A program made the position numbers and the translations under genes. DNA of 61,347 bases, taken from contig JAIXKT010000045.1 in assembly GCA_026932145.1 (NCBI GenBank), positions 1 to 61,347 of the forward strand. Reading direction: 5' to 3'. The stretch's first letter is position 1. Every line of letters begins with the position of its first letter. Of the stretch, positions 35,187 through 43,730 are shown one piece after another. The notes beneath the pieces are model-generated. The model worked only from the letters and a program-made list of their open reading frames with translations. It ran no database searches and had not been told where the DNA came from. The DNA comes from Bacteroidia bacterium. Its GTDB lineage: Bacteria > Bacteroidota > Bacteroidia > J057 > JAIXKT01.

Positions 35187-36857
35187 TTAACTTAGGCTTC
35201 TGTAGCGGATACGTTTAGGTTCGGCATCTTTTCCAAGTCTTTTTCTGCGGCTTTCTTCATATTCTGTGTAATTTCCTTCAAAGAAATACACCGTAGAGTC
35301 TCCTTCAAAAGCCATGATGTGGGTGCAAATTCTATCTAAAAACCAGCGGTCGTGGGAGATTATAATTGCACAGCCACCAAAATTTTCGATACCTTCTTCT
35401 AATGCACGGAGGGTGTTTATGTCAATATCGTTGGTAGGTTCGTCTAAAAGTAGAACATTAGCGCCGACTTTTAGGATATTGGCTAAATGAACGCGGTTTC
35501 TTTCGCCTCCGGATAGTGTTGCGATTTTTTTGGTTTGGTCTGAGCCGCTGAAGTTGAAGCGAGATACATAAGCGCGGCCATTTACTTCTTTATTTCCCAA
35601 CTTGATAATATCATTGCCATCTGTAATGGATTTATAAACATCATATTCCGGATTTAGAGTATCATGTTCTTGATCCACATAGCCCAAAACGACTGTATGG
35701 CCTACTGTAATGGTTCCGGAGTCTGGTTTTTCAGTGCCGGTTATCATTCGGAATAACGTTGTTTTTCCGCTACCATTAGGGCCGATTATGCCCACAATAC
35801 CTCCTTTTGGGATGTTAAAACTCAGGTTTTCGATTAAAATTCGGTTTTCATAAGATTTGGTGATGTTCTCGGCACGGATAACAACATCTCCTAATCTCGG
35901 GCCGGAAGGAATAAAGATTTCCAATTGCTGTTCGCGCTCCATGCCGGCTTCTCCCACTAATTTTTCATAAGCATTTAGGCGTGCTTTTCCTTTAGCTTGC
36001 CGAGCCTTTGGTGCCATCCGAATCCAATCTAACTCCCGTTCTAAGGTTCTTTGCCGTTTAGATTCCTGTTTTTCTTCTTGTTGTAATCTTTTCTGTTTTT
36101 GTTCGAGCCATGAAGAATAGTTACCTTTCCATGGAATTCCTTGTCCTCTGTCTAATTCGAGAATCCAGCCGGCAACATTATCCAAGAAGTAGCGGTCGTG
36201 TGTAACGGCGATGACTGTTCCGGGATATTGCTGTAGATGTTTTTCGAGCCATTCTACGGATTCTGCGTCTAAGTGGTTGGTGGGTTCGTCTAAGAGCAGA
36301 ATATCTGGTTGCTGGATGAGCAGCCGGCATAAGGCTACCCGTCTTTTTTCGCCTCCGGAAAGAATTCCGATTTTGGTTTCCGATGGTGCGCAACGTAGTG
36401 CGTCCATTGCGCGCTCCAAACGAGTATCTAAATTCCAACCATCAACAGCATCAATTTTATCTTGGATAGCTGCTTGCCTCTCAATGAGTTTGTTCATCTC
36501 ATCATCAGACATTTCATTGGCAAACTGCTCGTTAATCCGGTCATATTCGGCTAAAATTTCGATAACATTTTGGGCACCTTCTTCAACCGTTTCTTTAACT
36601 GTTTTTTCAGGATTTAAAATGGGTTCTTGCTCTAAATAGCCTACGGTATAACCCGGCGAAAGTTTAGCCTCCCCCAAAAAGTTGGTGTCTATCCCTGCCA
36701 TGATTTTTAGGAGTGTACTTTTGCCGGATCCATTTAACCCGAGTACACCAATCTTGGCACCATAAAAATAGGATAGATAAATATCTTTTAGTACTTGCTT
36801 ATTCGGCGGATAGATTTTACCTACACCGGCCATCGAAAAAATAATTTTTTCGCTCAT
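35187..36857 (-). CDS. ettA: Energy-dependent translational throttle protein EttA (ABC-F ATPase)
   Basis: This cytoplasmic ABC-F protein of about 556 residues has two ATPase domains. It binds the ribosomal E site and gates entry into elongation according to the ATP/ADP level. Walker A motifs are GLNGSGKST and GPNGSGKTT, signatures LSGGEKRR and LSGGERNR, and Walker [12 protein letters not shown] and [11 protein letters not shown]. The linker (arm and P-site tether) lies between the domains. The length matches EttA (about 555). I chose the ATG at 36857 because the TAACTTTG box at 36880-36873 lies downstream of the further start at 36905. It is the first gene of the six-gene operon. Confidence 0.93.
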   Translation of the reverse strand: MSEKIIFSMAGVGKIYPPNKQVLKDIYLSYFYGAKIGVLGLNGSGKSTLLKIMAGIDTNFLGEAKLSPGYTVGYLEQEPILNPEKTVKETVEEGAQNVIEILAEYDRINEQFANEMSDDEMNKLIERQAAIQDKIDAVDGWNLDTRLERAMDALRCAPSETKIGILSGGEKRRVALCRLLIQQPDILLLDEPTNHLDAESVEWLEKHLQQYPGTVIAVTHDRYFLDNVAGWILELDRGQGIPWKGNYSSWLEQKQKRLQQEEKQESKRQRTLERELDWIRMAPKARQAKGKARLNAYEKLVGEAGMEREQQLEIFIPSGPRLGDVVIRAENITKSYENRILIENLSFNIPKGGIVGIIGPNGSGKTTLFRMITGTEKPDSGTITVGHTVVLGYVDQEHDTLNPEYDVYKSITDGNDIIKLGNKEVNGRAYVSRFNFSGSDQTKKIATLSGGERNRVHLANILKVGANVLLLDEPTNDIDINTLRALEEGIENFGGCAIIISHDRWFLDRICTHIMAFEGDSTVYFFEGNYTEYEESRRKRLGKDAEPKRIRYRSLS

Positions 36858-36872
36858 ATTGAAAATAGATTG

Positions 36873-36880
36873 CAAAGTTA
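36873..36880 (-). promoter_or_regulatory. -7 box of the ettA operon
   Basis: Minus strand TAACTTTG, exact consensus, 15 bases before the ATG at 36857. A TTTG at 36906-36903 is a possible -33 element (22-base spacing). Confidence 0.5.
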
Positions 36881-36964
36881 AGCAATGTAGCTCGCTTCTA
36901 ACCAAAGTTACAGATAAGTTTACAAAATAACTCTACAATAGATTGATTATCACTATTGTATAAC

Positions 36965-37001
36965 TATCTTGAAACTATTTTTTTAAAATAGATTCAAGAT
37001 A
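36965..37001. other. Intergenic hairpin, 17-bp stem
   Basis: Bases 36965-36981 pair with 36985-37001 (16 of 17) around a TTT loop. It lies between the divergent genes ettA and gldA, so it is not at a gene end. Possible roles are a regulatory-protein site, an insulator, or a decayed mobile element next to the repeat at 37008. Confidence 0.5.
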
Positions 37002-37007
37002 ATTTGA

Positions 37008-37127
37008 CCATGGTTCAGAAAACCTAAAAGATATAGTTCTGCAAACAAAGAATAATAGCTTTTAGGGCATTACTTTTTTTCCACTTCTCATTGTTAATCT
37101 TTTTAGCATACTTTCTGAGCTACAACT
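37008..37127 (+). repeat. Copy of the dispersed intergenic element
   Basis: The left end CCATGGTTCAGAAAACC (37008-37024) and the right end GCATACTTTCTGAGCTACAAC (37106-37126) are degenerate inverted repeats of each other, about 115 bases apart. The interior is AT-rich without a reading frame. With the hairpin above, this accounts for most of the 333-base gap 36858-37190. Confidence 0.5.
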
Positions 37128-37169
37128 GATTATTTTGGGATGGAATAGAAGAGGTAAGCCCAAAGCGTG

Positions 37170-37177
37170 TATTTTTG
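37170..37177 (+). promoter_or_regulatory. -7 box of gldA
   Basis: TATTTTTG, exact consensus, 13 bases before the ATG at 37191. It excludes the GTG at 37167 as start. Confidence 0.45.
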
Positions 37178-37190
37178 TTCCATAATTCAA

Positions 37191-38105
37191 ATGCAGCTAA
37201 AAATTTCGGATTTAACGAAGCGTTACGGGGCGCAGTTAGCTATAGACGGTATCAATTTTTCGGTAAAACGTGGAGAGATTCTCGGGTTTTTAGGCCCCAA
37301 TGGTGCTGGTAAAACGACTACGATGAAAATTATTACAGGGTTTATTCCGCCTACCGAAGGCACTGTTACCTTAGATGACTTAAATATTCGAGAGCATTCT
37401 CTTGAAATTCGGAAAAAAATAGGCTATCTACCGGAGCATAATCCGTTGTATTTAGATATGTATGTTCATGAATTTCTGCGTTTTATGGGAAAATTGAGTG
37501 GTGTAACGAGTAATTTACTAAAAACGCGCATTGCCGAAATTGTGGAGCAAACCGGCCTAACGCGAGAACAGCATAAAAAAATCGGACAGCTTTCTAAGGG
37601 ATACCGGCAACGGGTAGGGCTTGCCCAAGCACTCATTCACGAACCCCCCGTACTTATCTTAGATGAACCAACCACCGGCTTAGACCCAAACCAAATCATC
37701 GAAATCCGTAGCTTAATCCAAAAAATAGGCAAAGAAAGAACAGTCATCTTTTCTACCCACATTTTACCCGAAGTAGAAGCTATTGCTAACCGTGTGGTTA
37801 TCATCAACAAAGGAAAAATTGTTGCAGATTCTCCCACACCGGAATTATTGGCAAAGATTTCCGGAGAGCATATTATCGTTGTGGAGTTTGAAACTGCCGG
37901 ATTCCGGTTAGAGGTGTTTCAAGATTTTCCGCAAATTTCCAAAATCGTTTCTGTATCAGCTACTTGTTTTGAGTTTTATACGCAGGCAGACGGAGAATTA
38001 CGCAAAAAAATTTATGCCGAAAGTGTGCAACAGCAGATACCGATTCTCTCATTACAAAAGAAAACTACGTCTTTGGTAGATATTTTTCAGAGTGTTACAA
38101 ATTGA
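37191..38105 (+). CDS. gldA: GldA-like ABC transporter ATP-binding protein
   Basis: This 304-residue ABC ATPase closely resembles GldA, the ATP-binding subunit of the GldA-GldF-GldG transporter required for gliding in Flavobacterium. Walker A GPNGAGKTT, the GYLPEHNPLYLDMYVHEFL segment typical of GldA, signature LSKGYRQRVGLAQAL, Walker B VLILDEPTTGLDPNQI and the switch histidine in STHILPEVEAI are visible. The fused or neighbouring permease genes gldF and gldG are not present here, so its partner must be elsewhere. The ATG at 37191 was chosen because of the promoter box at 37170. It converges with pyrC (3-base gap). Confidence 0.8.
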   Translation: MQLKISDLTKRYGAQLAIDGINFSVKRGEILGFLGPNGAGKTTTMKIITGFIPPTEGTVTLDDLNIREHSLEIRKKIGYLPEHNPLYLDMYVHEFLRFMGKLSGVTSNLLKTRIAEIVEQTGLTREQHKKIGQLSKGYRQRVGLAQALIHEPPVLILDEPTTGLDPNQIIEIRSLIQKIGKERTVIFSTHILPEVEAIANRVVIINKGKIVADSPTPELLAKISGEHIIVVEFETAGFRLEVFQDFPQISKIVSVSATCFEFYTQADGELRKKIYAESVQQQIPILSLQKKTTSLVDIFQSVTN

Positions 38106-38108
38106 TTG

Positions 38109-39443
38109 CTATGAATTAAACTGTAACTGCTGGGCATTTTGGGTGATAAATTTTCCGTTGTTCCAAGCGCAAGCACCATTTATGTAGGTTTGTTCTACCG
38201 AAACAGGGAAAGTTTCCCCCAATAGGGGAGACCATTTACAGGCATAAAGCAACGAATCTGCTGTTACAATTTGGGGTTTGTTTGGGTTTATCACAACTAA
38301 ATCAGCATAATAGCCTTCGCGTAAAAAGCCTCGTTCTTGCACGTTAAAGCATATTGCCGGTGCGTGGCACATTTTTTCAATAACTTTCTCTACGGTGATT
38401 TTTCCTTGCTTTGCACAAGAAAGCATCATCGCTAAAGCATGCTGCACTAACGGCCCGCCGGAGGGAGCGTCCCAATAAGGTTTATTTTTTTCGGCTAAAG
38501 TATGCGGCGCATGGTCGGTAGCTACAATATCCAAGCTATTATTCAACAATCCAGCCCAAAGAGCAGTTTGATCTTGGTTCGTTTTTATGGCCGGATTCCA
38601 TTTAATTAGGTTTCCTAAGCGTTCGTAATCTTGGGAGTTAAACCAAAGATGATGCACACAAACTTCTGCCGTAATTCTTTTTTGCTTTAAATCTAACTTA
38701 TTATCAAATAGTTGTAACTCTTTTTCTGTTGAAATATGCAAAATATGAAGCCGTGTATTGTGTTTTTTGGCTAATGATACGGCATAGGCCGAACTTTCAA
38801 AACAGGCTTCTGCGCTGCGAACAAACGGATGAATTACCGCTTGGGCATCCGGATAACGGCTTTTTAACTCTTTAGTTGACTGCTGAATACTGGGTTCATA
38901 CTCGCAATGCGTAGCTATTAGCGTTGGGCTTTCGCTGAAAATATGTTCTAAAATCTGTGGATTATCTACCAATAAATTTCCGGTAGAAGAGCCCATGAAT
39001 ATCTTTACTCCGCAGATATTTTGAGGGTTTAGGGATTTTATCTCTGTTAAGTTGTCGGGTGTAGCTCCCAGATAGAAGCTGTAATTTGCCCAAGCTGTTT
39101 GCCGGGCTTGCTGAAACTTCCAATCAAGTAGTGCTTGGGTAGTAGTAGCTGGGTTTGTATTCGGCATTTCCATAAATGAGGTAATTCCTCCGGCTACCGC
39201 AGCTTTGGATTCAGAGGCTATTGTAGCTTTGTGGGTAAGACCCGGCTCCCGAAAATGAACTTGGTCATCAATAGCACCGGGAATCAACCAGCGACCATTC
39301 CCCTCAACAACCTGTGCCGCCGCTGCCGGGGTAATATCAGAATCTATCCGTTCTATTCTTTCGCCACACACCAATAAATCCCCATAAAAAGTTTTCCCTT
39401 CATTAACAATATTAAACCCCCGAAACAAAATCTGACCACTCAT
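38109..39443 (-). CDS. pyrC: Dihydroorotase
   Basis: This 444-residue amidohydrolase forms dihydroorotate from carbamoyl aspartate in pyrimidine synthesis. Metal ligands can be read: DDQVHFREPG (HxH), the carboxylated lysine in GVKIFMGSSTG, histidines in LIATHCEYE and LHILHIST, and the aspartate in VATDHAPHT. The AGGITSFMEMPNTNP segment is typical of class I dihydroorotase. The enzymes of related hydantoinase type are less likely. A TAGATTTG box ends 4 bases before the ATG. Confidence 0.92.
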   Translation of the reverse strand: MSGQILFRGFNIVNEGKTFYGDLLVCGERIERIDSDITPAAAAQVVEGNGRWLIPGAIDDQVHFREPGLTHKATIASESKAAVAGGITSFMEMPNTNPATTTQALLDWKFQQARQTAWANYSFYLGATPDNLTEIKSLNPQNICGVKIFMGSSTGNLLVDNPQILEHIFSESPTLIATHCEYEPSIQQSTKELKSRYPDAQAVIHPFVRSAEACFESSAYAVSLAKKHNTRLHILHISTEKELQLFDNKLDLKQKRITAEVCVHHLWFNSQDYERLGNLIKWNPAIKTNQDQTALWAGLLNNSLDIVATDHAPHTLAEKNKPYWDAPSGGPLVQHALAMMLSCAKQGKITVEKVIEKMCHAPAICFNVQERGFLREGYYADLVVINPNKPQIVTADSLLYACKWSPLLGETFPVSVEQTYINGACAWNNGKFITQNAQQLQFNS

Positions 39444-39447
39444 GCTG

Positions 39448-39455
39448 CAAATCTA
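39448..39455 (-). promoter_or_regulatory. -7 box of pyrC
   Basis: Minus strand TAGATTTG, exact consensus, 4 bases before the ATG at 39443, again predicting a leaderless mRNA. No well-placed TTG. Confidence 0.5.
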
Positions 39456-39621
39456 CAAGGGTTTTTAGCACTTATCATACCCAAAATTTATTAGTAGAAA
39501 GTTTCTTTTGGGAAAATTGAACGAACTCTAAAACGGATATAATCTCTTTTTTACGATATTTGTAAGACAGCGATACAATAGTTCATATAAGTATTTTAGT
39601 AATTGTAATTCAGTAAATTAT

Positions 39622-41916
39622 ATGCAATCCAATGTAGAAAAGATAACAGATGAGAATGCGCAGATATTAGCATACTACCGAGCATTACTACGTTCTTGCC
39701 GGAATATAACAACTTCTTTGGAGAGAAAAGAAATCGGGCGGGCTTTTAGAATGAGCTTAGAAGCGCATGCAAATTACCGGAGAAAATCAGGTGAACCATA
39801 CATTTACCATCCAATAGCGGTAGCCCGAATTGTGGCACAGGAACTTGGTTTGGATGCAGTTTCTGTAATTTGTGCATTGCTACATGATGTAGTAGAAGAT
39901 ACAAGCATAGAACTCTCTGATATAGAGCGTGAATTTGGCGTAACGGTAGCTAAAATTATTGATCATCTTACAAAAATATCCGGTGTATTTGAAAAAGGCA
40001 CTTCCGAACAAGTAGAAAACTACCGCCGATTGCTGCTCACGCTGTCTGATGATATTCGGGTTATACTAATCAAATTAGCTGACCGCCTACATAATATGCG
40101 AACGCTGGAGCACATGAAAGGTGAAAAACAGCTCAAAATAGCCTCTGAAACCAGATATATCTACGCTCCTTTAGCCCACCGCTTAGGGCTGTTTTCTATT
40201 AAAAGCGAATTGGATGACTTAGCGCTAAAATTCATGGAACCAGAAACTTACCGACAAATAGTCCGAAAACTAAAAGAAAACAAGGAAGAAAGCGATAAAT
40301 ACATCAAACAGTTTGTCAATTATTTACGCGAACATATATCTGATTTAGATTTAAAGTTCAAAATAAAAGGCCGCTATAAATCCATAAATTCAATAGCCGA
40401 AAAAATCAAAAAACAAGCCATCCCATTCGAGCAAGTTTATGATTTATTTGCAGTAAGAATCATCATTGATTGCAGCGTAGAGCAAGAAATAGCGTTATGT
40501 TACCATGTTTATCAACGGTTAATTTCAACCTTTAAGCATAATCCGGGGCGGCTAAGGGATTGGATAGCTGTACCTAAATCAAACGGATACCGTTCTTTAC
40601 ACGTTACCGTTTTAGGCCCTAAAAATCGCTGGGTAGAGGTTCAGATTCGCTCTATTCACATGGATATAGAGGCCGAAAGAGGTGTTGCAGCACATTGGAA
40701 ATATAAAGACAGCAGCACAAAACACAAAAATGCACCCAACCGAAATATCCCTTCGTATGAAAACTGGATACTTTCTGTTAGAGAAATGCTTGAAAACCAG
40801 CAACTAAACTCTGTTGAAGCTGTTTCTAACTTTCAAAAAACCTTAGTAATAGATGAGATTTTTGCCTTTACACCTAAGGGAGACCTCATTCGTCTGCCGG
40901 TAGATAGCTGCATAGCAGATTTTGCCTATGCCATTCATTCAAAATTAGGTTCTCAATGTATTGGTGCTAAGGTAAATGGGAAATTAGCGACCCTTACGCA
41001 GGGAATCAAAAATGGAGACCATATTGAAGTGCTTACCTCGGCTAAGCAGTCTCCTAAGCCTGATTGGTTAGATGCCGTCAAAACACCAAGAGCAATTCAC
41101 CACATCAAGCGCGCATTATCCGAAGTCCGAAAACAACAAATTGAACGTGGACGAACTATTTTCCTGTGGAAACTAAAACAATTTTCTCTCTCCGAAAATA
41201 ACCCATTGGTTCATGCGCTTATTCGTTATATGAACTTACATGACTTAGATGAATTACTCTATAAACTTGGAACTCATAGTATTGATGTAGAGCGAATTAT
41301 GAGCTTTATCAGCCAAAAAGTACGCCCTGTGATTAAGGCTCCTAAAAATGAAGATAATGGAAACAAAATTGTGATAGGAGCGCAGGAAATAGACAGAGAT
41401 ATGCTCTTAATAGATCTGAACAACACCATTGACCGATATGAATTTCCGGCTTGCTGCCACCCCTTACCCGGAGACGATGTGGTGGGCTTATTGAGTCTGG
41501 AAGATAATGGCCACGTAGAAATCCATAAAACAACTTGCCCGCAAGCAATAGATTTTATGGCAAAATACGGCTCCCGAATCGTAAAAGTAAATTGGAATGA
41601 AACCAGCAGTGTAGAATTTTTAGCCGCTGTAAAATTAATAGGCGAAGATCGTATCGGGATGATGAACAGTATCTTACGGATAGTTTCAGTAAAAATGAAA
41701 CTTAATATTCGCTCAATTTTTATAGATGCAGAAAAAGCTAATTTTGAAGGTATTTTGCGCGTTTATGTACAAAATAGCCAAGAATTAGAGCGAATGATGG
41801 CTAACCTAATGCTTATTCCCGGAATTACCGAAGTTATGCGGATGAATGCCGAATCATATAGAAAATATTTTAAACGAGTGTATGAAACTACTTTAACCCG
41901 CAGGGTCAGAGAATAA
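39622..41916 (+). CDS. Bifunctional (p)ppGpp synthetase/hydrolase, RelA/SpoT family
   Basis: This 764-residue stringent-response enzyme has an HD hydrolase domain with H63, H88-D89 and E92-D93 (YHPIAVARI, LLHDVVEDT), so hydrolysis should be active. The synthetase domain follows (FKIKGRYKSINSIAEKI, PKSNGYRSLHVTVLGP, WVEVQIRS). Then come a TGS domain (FAFTPKGDLIRLPVDSCIADFAYAIHSKLG), a helical/zinc-finger-like part (CCHPLPGDDVVG) and a C-terminal ACT domain (RIGMMNSILRIVSV). As the only long RSH seen, it is probably the single Rel-type enzyme of the cell. It is cytoplasmic and ribosome-associated. Confidence 0.95.
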   Translation: MQSNVEKITDENAQILAYYRALLRSCRNITTSLERKEIGRAFRMSLEAHANYRRKSGEPYIYHPIAVARIVAQELGLDAVSVICALLHDVVEDTSIELSDIEREFGVTVAKIIDHLTKISGVFEKGTSEQVENYRRLLLTLSDDIRVILIKLADRLHNMRTLEHMKGEKQLKIASETRYIYAPLAHRLGLFSIKSELDDLALKFMEPETYRQIVRKLKENKEESDKYIKQFVNYLREHISDLDLKFKIKGRYKSINSIAEKIKKQAIPFEQVYDLFAVRIIIDCSVEQEIALCYHVYQRLISTFKHNPGRLRDWIAVPKSNGYRSLHVTVLGPKNRWVEVQIRSIHMDIEAERGVAAHWKYKDSSTKHKNAPNRNIPSYENWILSVREMLENQQLNSVEAVSNFQKTLVIDEIFAFTPKGDLIRLPVDSCIADFAYAIHSKLGSQCIGAKVNGKLATLTQGIKNGDHIEVLTSAKQSPKPDWLDAVKTPRAIHHIKRALSEVRKQQIERGRTIFLWKLKQFSLSENNPLVHALIRYMNLHDLDELLYKLGTHSIDVERIMSFISQKVRPVIKAPKNEDNGNKIVIGAQEIDRDMLLIDLNNTIDRYEFPACCHPLPGDDVVGLLSLEDNGHVEIHKTTCPQAIDFMAKYGSRIVKVNWNETSSVEFLAAVKLIGEDRIGMMNSILRIVSVKMKLNIRSIFIDAEKANFEGILRVYVQNSQELERMMANLMLIPGITEVMRMNAESYRKYFKRVYETTLTRRVRE

Positions 41917-42063
41917 AATAAAAAACCCACACTAACCTAAAATCCCTATTTAATAAACGCTATCAAAAATAAAAATAATTACCCAAAAAATAAAACCAAT
42001 AATTGTAACATAACTTTTCTAAAAACACTATAATTGCATTCTGAATTTCTGAAAAAAACAGCC

Positions 42064-43515
42064 GTGAAAAAAGTTTTATTTTTATTGTTATGCTGCTGTT
42101 GCATTGTGTTTCAATCAACAGCTCAATTAGTTTCCTATCACTTACAACGAAGTTATACCGTTTCGCAGTTAGATAGTTTCTTTAATGCATCCGGGTTTAG
42201 TTTACCGATTAGCCCTCGGTATAATATTGATGTATATCAAGTTATCTATAAAACACCTTACAAGCACCTAGATTCTTTGGTAAACGTTTCGGGTATAGTG
42301 GTATTTCCTAAGGGCACTCCCTGCCCCAATAGTTTGGCTTGCTATGCGCACGGCACTTTTACAAGGCGTGATGAGGTACCAAGCTATAACGGCCCCGAAC
42401 GCCCTATCGGCTTCTTTTTTGGGGGAATTGGTGGTGTCGTTACAGCTATGCCTGATGAACTGGGGTTAGGAGACTGCGACAGCAGCGTTATTATTCATCC
42501 TTATCACAATGCGTTCCACTCAGGATATGCTTCGGTAAATATTATACGTGCCGCAAGGCAGTTAGCCAACATCCTTAATTTCCCACTCAATGGTGAAGTT
42601 GCGCTTACCGGCTATTCACAAGGAGGTTATACTACTATGGCAACAGCTAAACTTATTCAAGAAAAATTTTCTTCCGAATTTAATATAGTAGCCTTAGCAC
42701 CCATGTCGGGAGCCTATGACCTAAAAGTAACCATGACCAATCAGATGCTTTCCAGAGATACCTTTGCTACACCCTCTTATCTTCCGTATTTACTGTTAGG
42801 CTACCATTCTATATCTCCATTACTTCAGCAAAAATTTCCGAATCCTGCCGAGATGTTTAAACCTCCGTATGATAGTATTTTGCCGCCGATGTATTATAGC
42901 AAAAACTTTACTACTGGACAAATTAACGCTTTTTGTGACTATGTGCCGAGAAATATGATAAAGGATTCTGTATTAGATGAGTTTGTGAATGATATGAATC
43001 ACCCTTTCCGTATAGCACTTGCTGAAAACGATTTATTGGGCTGGGCACCCCAAAAACCTGTAAAAATTGCCTATTGTACCAAAGACGAACAAGTGAATTA
43101 TCTAAATGCTATTCGTGCTGACTCCGCTTGGAGAGCTAACGGCGCACCTAATATTGAAATAGAAAACTTTGGCAACCTAAGCCATGGCGACTGTGTACAA
43201 CCCGCCCTAACCGCAGCGGCACTCTATCTGTTAGGTAAATTTTCTACTTGTACAGGCATCCCAGAAACACCAAATATCAACTTTACAATTTACCCGAATC
43301 CATCAACAGGCCAATTTAGAATCCAGAAAAAAGAAGGCATCTTTGACATAGCAGTATTCAGCATAACCGGACAGAAAATTTACAGCACCACATTACGAAA
43401 TGATATTGAATCAATTTACCTTGAAAATATACCGGCAGGTGTCTATTCGGTAGAACTAAGCAATAATGCCGGACAAAAGTCTTACCAAAAGTTGGTTATA
43501 GTTCAAAAAGAATGA
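42064..43515 (+). CDS. Secreted lipase-like alpha/beta hydrolase with T9SS sorting domain
   Basis: This protein of about 483 residues has a signal peptide (MKKVLFLLLCCCCIVFQSTAQ). The catalytic domain resembles secretory-lipase or tannase-like hydrolases: VVFPKGTPCPNSLACYAHGT, nucleophile serine in LTGYSQGGYTTMA, an acid in the KIAYCTKDEQVN region and histidine in NLSHGDCVQPA. The last 80 residues are a T9SS sorting domain (FTIYPNPSTGQFRI, VFSITGQKIY, IPAGVYSVEL). I prefer the GTG at 42064 because the signal peptide begins there and the near-consensus box TATAATTG lies at 42029-42036. The frame extends to a TTG at 42034, inside that box. Confidence 0.82.
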   Translation: MKKVLFLLLCCCCIVFQSTAQLVSYHLQRSYTVSQLDSFFNASGFSLPISPRYNIDVYQVIYKTPYKHLDSLVNVSGIVVFPKGTPCPNSLACYAHGTFTRRDEVPSYNGPERPIGFFFGGIGGVVTAMPDELGLGDCDSSVIIHPYHNAFHSGYASVNIIRAARQLANILNFPLNGEVALTGYSQGGYTTMATAKLIQEKFSSEFNIVALAPMSGAYDLKVTMTNQMLSRDTFATPSYLPYLLLGYHSISPLLQQKFPNPAEMFKPPYDSILPPMYYSKNFTTGQINAFCDYVPRNMIKDSVLDEFVNDMNHPFRIALAENDLLGWAPQKPVKIAYCTKDEQVNYLNAIRADSAWRANGAPNIEIENFGNLSHGDCVQPALTAAALYLLGKFSTCTGIPETPNINFTIYPNPSTGQFRIQKKEGIFDIAVFSITGQKIYSTTLRNDIESIYLENIPAGVYSVELSNNAGQKSYQKLVIVQKE

Positions 43516-43529
43516 TGTGAAAAATGATT

Positions 43530-43656
43530 CTGGTTCAGAAAGTATGATAAGATTCTGGGCAGTAAGAAAAAACTATGTAATCAAGAAACAATGCTGCCCT
43601 GATTGCAACAATATTTTCGCTAATAAAACGATAGATTTCATACTTTCTTGAACCCA
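43530..43656 (+). repeat. Best complete copy of the dispersed intergenic element
   Basis: The left terminal repeat CTGGTTCAGAAAGTATGATAA (43530-43550, shown to 20 bases elsewhere) and the right terminal repeat TCATACTTTCTTGAACCCA (43639-43657) are inverted copies with one inserted T. The interior from 43601 (GATTGCAACAATATTTTCGC) matches the copies at 32358 and 520. The total length is about 127 bases with no coding potential, which fits a miniature inverted-repeat element. Confidence 0.6.
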
Positions 43657-43713
43657 AAACCAAGGATATAGCAAGTTTTCCTTTTTTTTACAATATTTTT
43701 CGTTAAAACATCA

Positions 43714-43721
43714 TAAATTTG
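43714..43721 (+). promoter_or_regulatory. -7 box of the CNNM/CBS gene
   Basis: TAAATTTG, exact consensus, 9 bases before the ATG at 43731. It overlaps the TTG at 43719, which is therefore not the start. Confidence 0.45.
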
Positions 43722-43730
43722 GTGCTTCAA

